Shown here: positions 1 through 5,255 of the stretch, piece by piece | Numbering within the stretch: the stretch's first letter is position 1 | How the letters are laid out: every line of letters begins with the position of its first letter | Assembly: GCA_016302195.1 (NCBI GenBank) | Contig: JAEDOA010000064.1 | Location: forward strand, 1 to 8,326 | DNA from: Erysipelotrichaceae bacterium | Lineage (GTDB): Bacteria > Bacillota_I > Bacilli_A > Erysipelotrichales > Erysipelotrichaceae | DNA length: 8,326 bases | Direction of reading: 5' to 3' | Translations under genes and position numbers: made by a program | Notes under the pieces: generated by a model | Told to the model about the DNA's origin: nothing | What the model saw: only the letters and a program-made list of their open reading frames with translations | Databases searched by the model: none

Positions 1-78
1 CTTCTCAAATTTATTGACGTTGTGTTATTTCTGTTTGTTTCTCAAAGAACGACTCAAATTGTCGTAGCGACAACTTGC
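1..78 (-). promoter_or_regulatory. Probable rRNA operon leader (16S gene beyond left edge)
   Basis: Read leftward from the promoter at 85-113, the transcript begins near 78. It first forms a perfect 6-bp hairpin (TTGTCG/CGACAA, 59-73, loop of 3), which is boxB-like. It then carries TTCTTTGAGAAAC within 37-50. A TTCTTTGA element is typical of the boxA antitermination region that precedes 16S rRNA in Firmicutes. No protein-coding signal is present. No 16S sequence is reached before the window ends, so the rRNA identity is inferred from promoter strength plus the boxB/boxA order. A tRNA operon is the main alternative. Confidence 0.55.
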
Positions 79-84
79 TTTATT

Positions 85-113
85 ATCATATACTTTACTT
101 TGGATAATGTCAA
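85..113 (-). promoter_or_regulatory. Strong sigma-A promoter with UP-like tract, probable rrn promoter
   Basis: On the minus strand there is a perfect -35 TTGACA (108-113), a 17-base spacer and a -10 TATGAT (85-90). Initiation would fall near 78. Upstream, 114-156 is almost pure A/T with A- and T-tracts, like an UP element. The downstream leader has boxB- and boxA-like elements. This is the closest match to consensus in the window, which fits a stable-RNA promoter. Confidence 0.75.
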
Positions 114-142
114 CAAATATTTTTATTTTTTTATATATTTTT

Positions 143-172
143 ATAAAAAAATAAAAAACGCATTTCTGCGTT
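143..172 (-). terminator. Intrinsic terminator of yneF
   Basis: A 6-bp stem AACGCA/TGCGTT with a 4-base loop (157-172) is followed on the minus strand by a long T-rich tract. The stem overlaps the first bases of the yneF stop codon. The T-tract also forms part of the A/T-rich stretch upstream of the rrn-type promoter, so the two elements are interleaved. Confidence 0.8.
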
Positions 173-389
173 ATTTATTTAAATTCATTTGTTTCATTGT
201 CTGTCTGATTTGAGCTTCACTTGGAGTTCTTCCCATTTGCTTGTACATTGCTCTAATCATTTTTTCATTTATTGGTGGATTCTTTTCCAAATTCTTTTCA
301 ACATATCTTTTGCCGATGAACCATCCAATTAATCCTCCAAGAGCTCCTCCAAGCACAAACCACAATAACGATTTAAAAAATTCTTGCAT
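171..389 (-). CDS. yneF: UPF0154 (YneF-family) small membrane protein
   Basis: A 72-residue protein with one N-terminal membrane segment (about residues 5-26, glycine-rich, GGALGGLIGWFIG) followed by a charged cytoplasmic tail. The tail carries the family signature ENPPINEKMIRAMYKQMGR, then TPSEAQIRQTMKQM. Length and layout are those of UPF0154, which is widespread in low-GC Gram-positives and Mollicutes. The molecular function is not established. The start is supported by AAGGGAAG a few bases upstream of ATG. The gene lies between the 6S-like RNA, which ends about 54 bases upstream, and the rrn-type promoter. I see no convincing promoter of its own, so read-through from the ncRNA or comG transcripts is possible. 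A small hairpin (AGGCT/AGCCT, 418-430) lies in its short leader. Confidence 0.92.
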   Translation of the reverse strand: MQEFFKSLLWFVLGGALGGLIGWFIGKRYVEKNLEKNPPINEKMIRAMYKQMGRTPSEAQIRQTMKQMNLNK

Positions 390-442
390 TTTTCTTCCCT
401 TTCTTTTCCTTATTATCAGGCTATTAGCCTATTAGTATCCTA

Positions 443-461
443 CAAAAGGCCAGTTGGCCTT
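443..461 (-). terminator. Intrinsic terminator of the 6S-like RNA
   Basis: AAGGCC/GGCCTT with a 4-base loop (446-461) is followed on the minus strand by TTTT. It starts directly after the closing stem of the RNA. There is no T-run for rightward transcription, which fixes the direction. Confidence 0.75.
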
Positions 462-610
462 ACTGAAAGCACTAAGTCAATTCCCTAATAACTAGGTGGG
501 ATACCTGTGTTTACCTTTAGGATTCTTCCTAACAGGAAGCATTCACACCGATAAACAACATCCGGATTCCCTTTTAATGACGTGTCGGAAAAGCATAAAC
601 ACTTTCAGCA
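443..610 (-). ncRNA. ssrS: Structured stable RNA, probable 6S RNA
   Basis: About 168 nt with its own promoter (-10 at 616-621) and terminator (443-461), in a 264-base gap without ORFs. The 5' end (602-610, TGCTGAAAG) pairs with the 3' end (461-469, CTTTCAGTA on the RNA strand) as a closing stem. Moving inward, UUCC pairs with GGAA. A large unpaired bubble of roughly 13-15 nt per side follows, then GGGA/UCCC, CC/GG and GUUUAUC/GGUAAAC (550-556 with 509-515). The rod is capped by a CUUCC/GGAAG hairpin (525-539). The 3' side of the bubble can form its own CCUA/UAGG hairpin. A closing stem, central bubble with a 3'-side hairpin and terminal stem is the architecture of 6S RNA, which mimics an open promoter and binds housekeeping RNA polymerase. 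Identification rests on hand folding. The RNA is shorter than the roughly 190-nt Bacillus 6S RNAs. Confidence 0.55.
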
Positions 611-615
611 TTTAT

Positions 616-621
616 ATTATA
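616..621 (-). promoter_or_regulatory. ssrS: -10 element of the 6S-like RNA
   Basis: A perfect TATAAT on the minus strand lies 6-7 bases before the first base of the closing stem (609-610). No good -35 is present at 17 bases (TGTAAA at best). The region upstream to 653 is A/T-rich. Confidence 0.6.
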
Positions 622-653
622 AATCATATAAGACAATTTTACACTACTTTTTA

Positions 654-1001
654 TTATTGATATTCAATTAGAGTTTCACTAGCTTCATCAAATATCATAC
701 TCCTTTCCCTAATACAATCTTTATAGCTGATTACAAGTTCAATAGTTGTCGAAACATAGCTGATAGAAATAATACAGCCTTTATAGGTTAATGTTTCATC
801 CTGTTCACTATAGGTTTTCATTTTGAATTTAATTCTATTTAGCGCCAATACTTCGGCATTATTCATTCTACGAAACACCTCTAGTCTCTGATAGAAATAT
901 ATTCTATTATTTATTGTCTCAATAAAACTGAGTGAGAATACGCTAACAAGCAATAGCATTGATGTAAAGTATAAAGTAATAAATCCTTTTTTAGTATTCA
1001 T
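654..1001 (-). CDS. comGG: Competence minor pseudopilin ComGG-like
   Basis: A 115-residue protein, last gene of the comG operon. It starts MNTKKGFITLYFTSMLLL: a short basic leader, a Gly-Phe prepilin cleavage site (G6/F7) and a hydrophobic helix to about residue 25. The C-terminus, SMIFDEASETLIEY, resembles the IVFDxxxxxLL end of Bacillus ComGG. Position 5 of the mature form is tyrosine, not the usual glutamate; Bacillus ComGG also lacks it. The ATG at 1001 was chosen because it leaves a normal-length leader and overlaps the comGF end by 11 bases, which suggests coupled translation. No clear ribosome binding site precedes it. An in-frame ATG at 1046 would add 15 residues (MNILEKEMCILARLL), atypical of a prepilin leader. 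No terminator is visible before the 6S-like RNA. Confidence 0.75.
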   Translation of the reverse strand: MNTKKGFITLYFTSMLLLVSVFSLSFIETINNRIYFYQRLEVFRRMNNAEVLALNRIKFKMKTYSEQDETLTYKGCIISISYVSTTIELVISYKDCIRERSMIFDEASETLIEYQ

Positions 1002-1404
1002 AAGCAATCGGGCAAGTATACACATTTCCTTTTCTAGTATATTCAATGTAAATTATGAAAAATCTTTTGTAAAAATAGATATCATCAACATCAATTAAGT
1101 AACATAAGTAACCTGGTTGAGATATCACATTATTATTTACCAAACCAATAGTGCATTCACTTTCACTAGTGTTATAAACAATTTCTGAAGGATTTATAGA
1201 TATGATGTTATTTCTTGCCAGCTGAATCTGCATTTGATAGATACCAATTTCATCTTGATACAAATATATGTCCTGGCTGTATTTATCCATTGTTATTAGA
1301 GCCTTTAGTATTGGAGTAGATAATATTAAAAGAAAGGAAAGCGCTGCTAAGGCAAGAAGAAAATCTAATAGACTATATCCAGCGGTTTTTCTATAGGAAG
1401 ATAT
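991..1404 (-). CDS. comGF: Competence minor pseudopilin ComGF-like, probable AUA start
   Basis: The first ATG in this frame is at 1290 and would give a 99-residue protein without a leader or membrane helix. Upstream, the frame stays open for 38 more codons and reads SSYRKTAGYSLLDFLLALAA, then SFLLILSTPILKALIT: a basic leader, a Gly-Tyr cleavage site and a hydrophobic helix, exactly a prepilin N-terminus. The frame opens after TAA at 1408-1410 and holds no ATG, GTG or TTG before the helix. ATA at 1402-1404 is 8 bases from AGAGAGG, so an AUA start giving 137 residues is the best model. The body (IYQMQIQLARNNIIS onward) fits the ComGF family by position, length and strand-rich character. Mature position 5 is Asp rather than Glu. 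It overlaps comGE by 40 bases and comGG by 11. Confidence 0.75.
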   Translation of the reverse strand: MSSYRKTAGYSLLDFLLALAALSFLLILSTPILKALITMDKYSQDIYLYQDEIGIYQMQIQLARNNIISINPSEIVYNTSESECTIGLVNNNVISQPGYLCYLIDVDDIYFYKRFFIIYIEYTRKGNVYTCPIAYEY

Positions 1405-1580
1405 ATTTTAAACCTCTCTAGATTATTCCAATACTTGCTCATTTCATCTATCTTTTTTTCTCTAGCCATAGATTTTGCTAATGTTGCCAGATTAAAAACC
1501 ATAAAACTTATTGTCGACATTATCAGCAAAGCTATTACAACCTGTAATAAAATATTACCTTTCTTCATTGTCATAATCAT
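1365..1580 (-). CDS. comGE: Competence minor pseudopilin ComGE-like
   Basis: A 71-residue small pseudopilin: MIMTMKKGNILLQVVIALLI, then a hydrophobic helix to about residue 33 and a charged tail. The prepilin site would be G8/N9. Mature position 5 is Gln in place of Glu, and residue 1 is Asn rather than an aromatic. Assignment rests on position between comGD and comGF and on this N-terminus; the body is too short and divergent to identify alone. A strong GGGAGGG (1584-1590) precedes the start: the ATG at 1580 is 4 bases from the GGAGG core and the in-frame ATG at 1574 is 10, so either may be used. The start overlaps the comGD end by 26 bases. At 71 residues it is short for ComGE. Confidence 0.72.
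   Translation of the reverse strand: MIMTMKKGNILLQVVIALLIMSTISFMVFNLATLAKSMAREKKIDEMSKYWNNLERFKIYLPIEKPLDIVY
1402..1419 (-). promoter_or_regulatory. comGF: Ribosome binding site deciding the AUA start of comGF
   Basis: On the minus strand AGAGAGG (1413-1419) lies inside the 3' end of comGE, followed by 8 bases and then ATA (1402-1404). The in-frame stop TAA at 1408-1410 lies between the purine box and the start, so translation cannot begin further upstream in this frame. This spacing is ideal and supports initiation at the rare codon. Confidence 0.55.
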
Positions 1581-1887
1581 AAACCCTCCCTGTTCCTAAC
1601 GATACGATTATTTCTCTACCTTTATATTGATAAGTATCAGCATGATTCACATTGCCTAGTCTATTAAAGATTATATCCATATCATATAAATCGTAATATC
1701 TTTCATCATTTTCGATGATAGCTTCAAACTGCAAGATCACTATGTCATTAATTATTTGGTTAACAGATTCACAATCGTTATATTTAATATTTGTGGATAG
1801 AATAATCATCATGATACCACTGATAAACAGTACCAATATACTCTCTAGTAAGGTATAACCTTTATTGTTGAATAACTGCTTGACCAT
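1555..1887 (-). CDS. comGD: Competence minor pseudopilin ComGD-like
   Basis: A 110-residue type IV pilin-like protein: leader MVKQLFNNKG, cleavage G10/Y11, conserved Glu at mature position 5 (YTLLE) and a hydrophobic helix to about residue 30 (ILVLFISGIMMIIL). The remainder is a small strand-rich pseudopilin body ending GRVYDYDNEER. In the family this is a minor tip subunit of the competence pseudopilus, processed by the ComC prepilin peptidase. The ATG at 1887 was chosen because it gives a normal leader; in-frame ATGs at 1911 and 1935 would place 8-16 extra residues before it, inside comGC. The gene overlaps comGC by 26 bases, and the ribosome binding site is weak, which suggests coupling. 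Confidence 0.82.
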   Translation of the reverse strand: MVKQLFNNKGYTLLESILVLFISGIMMIILSTNIKYNDCESVNQIINDIVILQFEAIIENDERYYDLYDMDIIFNRLGNVNHADTYQYKGREIIVSLGTGRVYDYDNEER

Positions 1888-2155
1888 CTTGAATAATAAT
1901 CTTAGTGCCATCTGGACAGGTTTTTTGATTTTCATTTATCAATCCTTCATCCACAAGCTGTTGAATATCTACAGCCTTTTTCCCATCTAGTTCATATATA
2001 AGTATTTGAGCATTAACAACCTGAATCAATCCTTTACATCCAACATCATTTATTACTTTCTTTTTCTGAGCAATATTCGGAACAGTAAGCAGGACAATTA
2101 CCGTTATTACACTTAATACTAAAATCATCTCTAATACAGTAAAACCTTTTTTCAT
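1862..2155 (-). CDS. comGC: Major competence pseudopilin ComGC
   Basis: A 97-residue prepilin: MKKGFTVLEMILVLSVITVI. The prepilin peptidase site is G4/F5, with Glu9 as mature E5, followed by a long hydrophobic helix to about residue 25. Cys40 and Cys80 are the only cysteines and could form the intramolecular disulfide known in Bacillus ComGC. The C-terminal CPDGTKIIIQDGQAVIQ strand pair is typical of this family. ComGC polymerises into the competence pseudopilus that draws DNA through the wall to ComEA. It starts 4 bases after the comGB stop, with GAAGGG about 10 bases upstream of ATG. This is the most canonical pilin of the operon and anchors its identification. Confidence 0.93.
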   Translation of the reverse strand: MKKGFTVLEMILVLSVITVIVLLTVPNIAQKKKVINDVGCKGLIQVVNAQILIYELDGKKAVDIQQLVDEGLINENQKTCPDGTKIIIQDGQAVIQQ

Positions 2156-2159
2156 AATC

Positions 2160-3134
2160 CTAAATCCCTTCTATAATTGTTAATGGAATCATTAACACCT
2201 GATAAGCTAAAATAATAATTATACTAACAAACCCATAACATATTATTTGAACTAATGCCCCAATCTTCTTCAAAGATCTATTCATTTTTAATTCCATAAT
2301 ATCTTCATAGTCTTTTAATGACGATATAAAATCATCATTTCTTAATCCATATAAACAAATCGCATGAAACTGACTGTCAAAAAACTGATTATCTAAGCTA
2401 TCTTCAAATTGATTTCCTTCAATTAAACTGTTATGTAATTGATAAGCTAGTAGGCAAGCAAGCATATTATTTTTATTATGCCTTATAATATCCAATGATT
2501 TTTGTAGAGATATATTATTATCAAGCAAAACTTTTAAATCAACAACAAATAAATATGTAGCTAAACTTTTCAAAAAACCATCCATTTTATATTTGTGCAA
2601 AAACATCCACAGCATATTAATTTTATTTGATTTAAATACATATAACACAAATAGAATAATGACTATTAATAAAGATAAAAATACATTTTTAACGATGTTT
2701 AACACCTTAAAAGTTTCAACAAGTGAAATAGTATCGCTTTGCAGCGTTGATAAGGACGATATCATGCTAGGTAAAACAAGATTCATAAATACATAGAAAA
2801 TCACGATTGAAACCACTAATAACAGTAATTGATAAGACAAATCAGAAAGTAATTTCTTTTGATTGGCTTTCAATTGTTTCCTTTGCTGATAAACAATGGA
2901 TATAGCTTTATCAATAGGTATGTAGCAGCAATAGTAAGCAAGGCTTTTCTCAAAGAAATCATTAATCAAAACCTCGTTTAATGACTTTCCCTTTTCCAAA
3001 CTATTAGCTAATTGCTTTATTCTTTTGTTTTCAGGAAACATCTTTTCCATAAGAAGAAAGCTATCCCTTTGATTTCCATATTTTTTTAGAAGGCTTTCAA
3101 AGATCAGCCATTGATAAATATCAAGTTTATTCAT
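2160..3134 (-). CDS. comGB: Competence pseudopilus membrane platform protein ComGB
   Basis: A 324-residue GspF/PilC-family inner-membrane protein. It has two related cytoplasmic domains (about 10-100 and 180-290), the second with the family-like DLKVLLDNNISLQKSLDII, and three membrane segments near 102-124, 149-168 and 293-318. The family forms the platform that links the ComGA ATPase to pseudopilin assembly. The ATG at 3134 overlaps the comGA stop by 8 bases (ATGAATAA) with AAGG about 9 bases upstream. A TTG three codons earlier abuts the AAGG, so it is less likely. Two adjacent Cys (69, 70) are unusual but of unknown meaning. The protein is near the usual ComGB length. Confidence 0.9.
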   Translation of the reverse strand: MNKLDIYQWLIFESLLKKYGNQRDSFLLMEKMFPENKRIKQLANSLEKGKSLNEVLINDFFEKSLAYYCCYIPIDKAISIVYQQRKQLKANQKKLLSDLSYQLLLLVVSIVIFYVFMNLVLPSMISSLSTLQSDTISLVETFKVLNIVKNVFLSLLIVIILFVLYVFKSNKINMLWMFLHKYKMDGFLKSLATYLFVVDLKVLLDNNISLQKSLDIIRHNKNNMLACLLAYQLHNSLIEGNQFEDSLDNQFFDSQFHAICLYGLRNDDFISSLKDYEDIMELKMNRSLKKIGALVQIICYGFVSIIIILAYQVLMIPLTIIEGI

Positions 3135-4083
3135 AACTATCAACCTTATCGATTATCTTTTTTCTTTCCGATTCTTTAATCAAATTAATCATATTAGTCT
3201 CAATTCTCTCTCCTTTAAAATAATTAACTATTTGATTATTATCCAGGTAATCAAAAACGCAAACATAACTATTGTCCTGGTATTTCTTTACTAATCTTTG
3301 ATTAAAAACGTACTGTATTATTTCAATAATATCCTGACTATTTCCACTCAACTCAACCAGTCTTCTAAGTGCAGTGATAGTTGAACTGCTATGAATCGAT
3401 GAAAAAACCAGACATCCAGTCAGCGCTGCTCTGATAGCCATTGTAGCTGATATACTATCTCTTATCTCTCCAATCATAATAACATCAGGATTATGTCTGA
3501 GAATTTGCCTTATACCCTGCTCAAAGCCAAACCCGATTTTTTCATTTATCTCAAACTGGACCAAATTATCGCATACAACCTCTATGGGATCTTCTAAAGT
3601 ATAGATAGTTTTCCCTTTAATCATTTTTAGTAACGAATACATGGTAGTAGTCTTGCCACTACCTGTTAAGCCCGAAAATAAGACTAAGCCGCTTCTTCTA
3701 GTAACAATAGCCTGTAGCAGTTTTTGAACATCTTGTTGAAAAGTAATCTGCTCTAAAGAAAGTCCATCATGGAAGTTCAATATTCTTAAAACCCCATTTT
3801 TGACATTTCTTGACTGCATGCACGAAAAACGAAAATCATAATATTTCCCTCTATAGAAATACTCAAAAGATCCAGATTGGGCTTTGTTATTTGAAACATC
3901 CAGAAAAGACTGGTATTGCAAATAGTTAAACAACTTGAAATCTCTGCTATCTCTGGCAACTTTTTTAAGACCATTAATCGACTTTAGCGCTATCTCAATT
4001 TCGCCATCGACAATTGTAAAATGAATATCGCTGCTCTTTGTTTTTAGCGCAATTGATAACAATTGTTCAAATCTCTCATCCAT
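3127..4083 (-). CDS. comGA: Competence traffic ATPase ComGA
   Basis: A 318-residue GspE/PilB-type secretion ATPase that powers pseudopilus assembly at the cytoplasmic face of the membrane. The N-terminal domain (about 1-110) opens with the family SSDIHF motif (17-22). The Walker A is GLTGSGKTTT (138-147), the Asp box TLEDPIE (162-168) and the Walker B region RHNPDVIMIGEIRD (196-209). The His box is SSIHSSST (228-235), with Ser where T/N is common. There is no tetracysteine zinc site and no long N1 domain, both as expected for ComGA. The start is supported by AAAGG 9 bases upstream of ATG. It is first in the seven-gene comG operon. Upstream to 4181 I see only weak promoter matches (TACAAT at 4146-4151) and no clear ComK box, so activator control is plausible but not shown. 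Confidence 0.95.
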   Translation of the reverse strand: MDERFEQLLSIALKTKSSDIHFTIVDGEIEIALKSINGLKKVARDSRDFKLFNYLQYQSFLDVSNNKAQSGSFEYFYRGKYYDFRFSCMQSRNVKNGVLRILNFHDGLSLEQITFQQDVQKLLQAIVTRRSGLVLFSGLTGSGKTTTMYSLLKMIKGKTIYTLEDPIEVVCDNLVQFEINEKIGFGFEQGIRQILRHNPDVIMIGEIRDSISATMAIRAALTGCLVFSSIHSSSTITALRRLVELSGNSQDIIEIIQYVFNQRLVKKYQDNSYVCVFDYLDNNQIVNYFKGERIETNMINLIKESERKKIIDKVDSYE

Positions 4084-4181
4084 AACTCTTTACCTTTCAA
4101 TAAATAGTTATGATTTATCCTTTCTTTTCCTAAAGAAAAATCGCTATTGTAATTTGATTATCTCATTTATGTACAAATAAG
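4084..4181 (-). promoter_or_regulatory. comG promoter region (weakly defined)
   Basis: This A/T-rich stretch lies between the hairpin at 4182-4226 and comGA. The best -10 is TACAAT (4146-4151) with a poor -35 (TTGTAC, 4171-4176, 19-base spacer). A poor match to the housekeeping consensus is what an activator-dependent competence promoter would show, but no known operator was recognised. Confidence 0.3.
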
Positions 4182-4226
4182 AAAACCATGAATACTCATA
4201 TATTTCTATATTTTCTTCATGGTTTT
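4182..4226 (-). terminator. Hairpin terminator ahead of comG
   Basis: Perfect 11-bp arms AAAACCATGAA (4182-4192) and TTCATGGTTTT (4216-4226) enclose a 23-base A/T-rich loop. On the minus strand the second arm runs into TTTTCTTATTTG, a usable U-tract. It would end transcripts from the upstream hydrolase gene, or a short RNA starting near 4284, before comGA. The symmetry also gives a weaker rightward T-run. Confidence 0.6.
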
Positions 4227-4284
4227 ACGATACGAAAGGAGCAATGACAATTCTAGCTGGTTGTACAAGGATTATCTGCTCCTT
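4182..4284 (-). ncRNA. Possible small structured RNA or attenuator leader
   Basis: A perfect -10 TATAAT (4289-4294, minus strand) lies 5-7 bases before an 8-bp inverted repeat AAGGAGCA (4277-4284) / TGCTCCTT (4236-4243). The repeat's interior can pair further (ACAA/TTGT). The terminator hairpin at 4182-4226 follows. A promoter, structured 5' domain and terminator would make an RNA of about 100 nt, or a leader that controls read-through into comGA. No good -35 is present. No known riboswitch class was recognised, and there is no GEMM-type c-di-GMP core. Confidence 0.3.
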
Positions 4285-4345
4285 CTTTATTATACTATAT
4301 TTCTATCATTTTTGTTTATTATCTTTTGTCAACAAACAGAAATCA

Positions 4346-4942
4346 CTATTGTAAATAGCTATTATTATCTAATTCAAAACCAACCGTTGTTTTTTCCCCG
4401 TGACCAGGATAGACTTCCATATTCCTATCAAGCGATCTAATCTGTTGTAAAGATTCAATAATTTGGTGTTCACTTCCCCCATATAAATCTGTTCTTCCGA
4501 TTGATAAATAAAACAAGGTATCCCCTGAAAATAGCTTATTGTCAATTATATACATAACAGATCCCTTTGAATGACCTGGACAATATAGTATTCCTATCGA
4601 AAAATTATTGATGTATAATTGATTTCCTTGTAAAAATTCAATTGGACAATTAATGGCTTTTTTAAATAAGGCAGTACAATTGTACTTAACATCTCTAACC
4701 ATCTTTTCATCTTCTTTACACATATATACTGGACAGTGATATTTGTTATACAATTGATTAACAGCATTAATATGATCATAATGGCCGTGAGTCAGCAATA
4801 CAGCAGCAACATTATAACCCGAAAGCTCTTTATCAATCTTTCTAAAACTATCACCTGGATCAATAACAATTGCATCTTTTCCTTCAATCAATATATAACA
4901 ATTTGTTTGAAATAACGAAACTACTACTTTTTTTATTATCAT
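4346..4942 (-). CDS. Metallo-beta-lactamase-fold hydrolase (YqgX/glyoxalase II-like)
   Basis: A 198-residue soluble MBL-fold hydrolase. Metal ligands are visible: THGHYDH (His52, His54, Asp56, His57), His124 in CPGHSKGS, Asp141 in FSGDTLF and His181 in YPGHGEKT. This is the full dinuclear set of the glyoxalase II-like branch, but the C-terminal substrate-binding helical domain of true glyoxalase II is absent. Its length and position just upstream of comGA match Bacillus YqgX. The substrate is unknown; an acyl-thioester or similar ester is likely. The ATG at 4942 has AGGGGG about 9 bases upstream. It follows rpmG, but a terminator sits between them, so expression needs read-through or its own weak promoter. 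Confidence 0.9.
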   Translation of the reverse strand: MIIKKVVVSLFQTNCYILIEGKDAIVIDPGDSFRKIDKELSGYNVAAVLLTHGHYDHINAVNQLYNKYHCPVYMCKEDEKMVRDVKYNCTALFKKAINCPIEFLQGNQLYINNFSIGILYCPGHSKGSVMYIIDNKLFSGDTLFYLSIGRTDLYGGSEHQIIESLQQIRSLDRNMEVYPGHGEKTTVGFELDNNSYLQ

Positions 4943-4960
4943 CTTTCTTTACCCCCTAAG

Positions 4961-4981
4961 AAAAAAGCCCTTAACAGGCTT
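4961..4981 (-). terminator. Terminator overlapping the rpmG stop codon
   Basis: On the minus strand AAGCCT pairs with GGGCTT (4976-4981 with 4965-4970, one G-U, loop of 5), followed by TTTTTT. The stem includes the last two bases of the rpmG TAA. It lies only a few bases ahead of the ribosome binding site of the hydrolase gene. Confidence 0.75.
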
Positions 4982-5129
4982 ATTTTTTCTCCTTATGTGT
5001 AGTCATCTTATTGCAACGAGGGCAATATTTTTTAACTTCCATTTTTTCAGGATGTTTTCTTTTATTACGACTACCTAAGTAATTTTCCTCACCACATTCA
5101 GTGCACTTGAATATAATGTTTTCTCTCAC
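4980..5129 (-). CDS. rpmG: Ribosomal protein L33, zinc-binding type
   Basis: A 49-residue large-subunit protein of the L33 family: MRENIIFKCTECGEENYLG, then KRKHPEKMEVKKYCPRCNK. Two CxxC pairs (Cys9/Cys12 and Cys36/Cys39) form the zinc site of the C+ paralogue; zinc-free paralogues often replace it under zinc limitation. The start is GTG at 5129, 8 bases after GGAGG. An in-frame ATG at 5180 would add 17 unrelated residues and is rejected. It lies divergent from ispG, with 126 bases between them that carry both promoters. Its terminator overlaps the stop codon, so it is probably mostly transcribed alone. Confidence 0.95.
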   Translation of the reverse strand: MRENIIFKCTECGEENYLGSRNKRKHPEKMEVKKYCPRCNKMTTHKEKK

Positions 5130-5160
5130 TGGTTTTCCCTCCGTTTTACTATGCTTTAGT

Positions 5161-5190
5161 ATAATAGCATAATTCAACAATTATTTACAA
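5161..5190 (-). promoter_or_regulatory. Promoter of rpmG with inverted repeat over the -10
   Basis: Minus strand -35 TTGTAA (5185-5190), 18-base spacer and -10 TATTAT (5161-5166); an alternative -10 is TATACT. The -10 lies inside a short palindrome, ATGCT/AGCAT (5151-5155 with 5166-5170). Its position would suit an operator, but no regulator can be named. Confidence 0.45.
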
Positions 5191-5232
5191 GATAAATTTC
5201 AATTTTATAGAAAAAAGCAAAATATTATCGTA

Positions 5233-5251
5233 TATAATGTAGTAGAGGTGA
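5233..5251 (+). promoter_or_regulatory. -10 element and ribosome binding site of ispG
   Basis: A perfect TATAAT (5233-5238) is followed closely by GAGGTGA (5245-5251), 4 bases before the ATG at 5256. No good -35 is visible at 17 bases upstream. The leader would be only about 12 bases. Confidence 0.5.
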
Positions 5252-5255
5252 TTAA

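Noticed and set aside
22..213. Open frame of 63 codons on the plus strand
   Set aside because: It is low-complexity Phe/Tyr/Ile translation of A/T tracts, runs through the rrn-type promoter and the yneF terminator, has no ribosome binding site and resembles no family.
418..435. Small palindrome AGGCT/AGCCT with an overlapping CTATTAG repeat in the yneF leader
   Set aside because: Only 5 bp with no U-tract. It is too weak to call a terminator or operator.
540..580. Cobalamin riboswitch-like string TTAAAAGGGAATCCGG on the minus strand
   Set aside because: The rest of the B12-box core and the downstream conserved segments are absent. The string fits the bubble-stem junction of the 6S-like rod, and no B12 gene follows.
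2593..2796. Plus-strand frame inside comGB, and short minus-strand frames inside comGA (3786-3974) and the hydrolase (4594-4779)
   Set aside because: They are shadows of well-supported genes, without start signals or recognisable family features.
4084..4345. c-di-GMP (GEMM) riboswitch or ComK box ahead of comG
   Set aside because: Neither the GEMM conserved core nor paired AAAA-N5-TTTT boxes could be found on the minus strand.
4219..4440. Open frame of 73 codons on the plus strand
   Set aside because: It lies antisense to the 3' end of the MBL hydrolase and the comG upstream hairpins, with no start signals and a composition like A/T-rich non-coding DNA.
5130..5180. 17-residue N-terminal extension of L33
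   Set aside because: The GTG at 5129 has a perfect ribosome binding site, and the extension would begin at or upstream of the likely transcription start.
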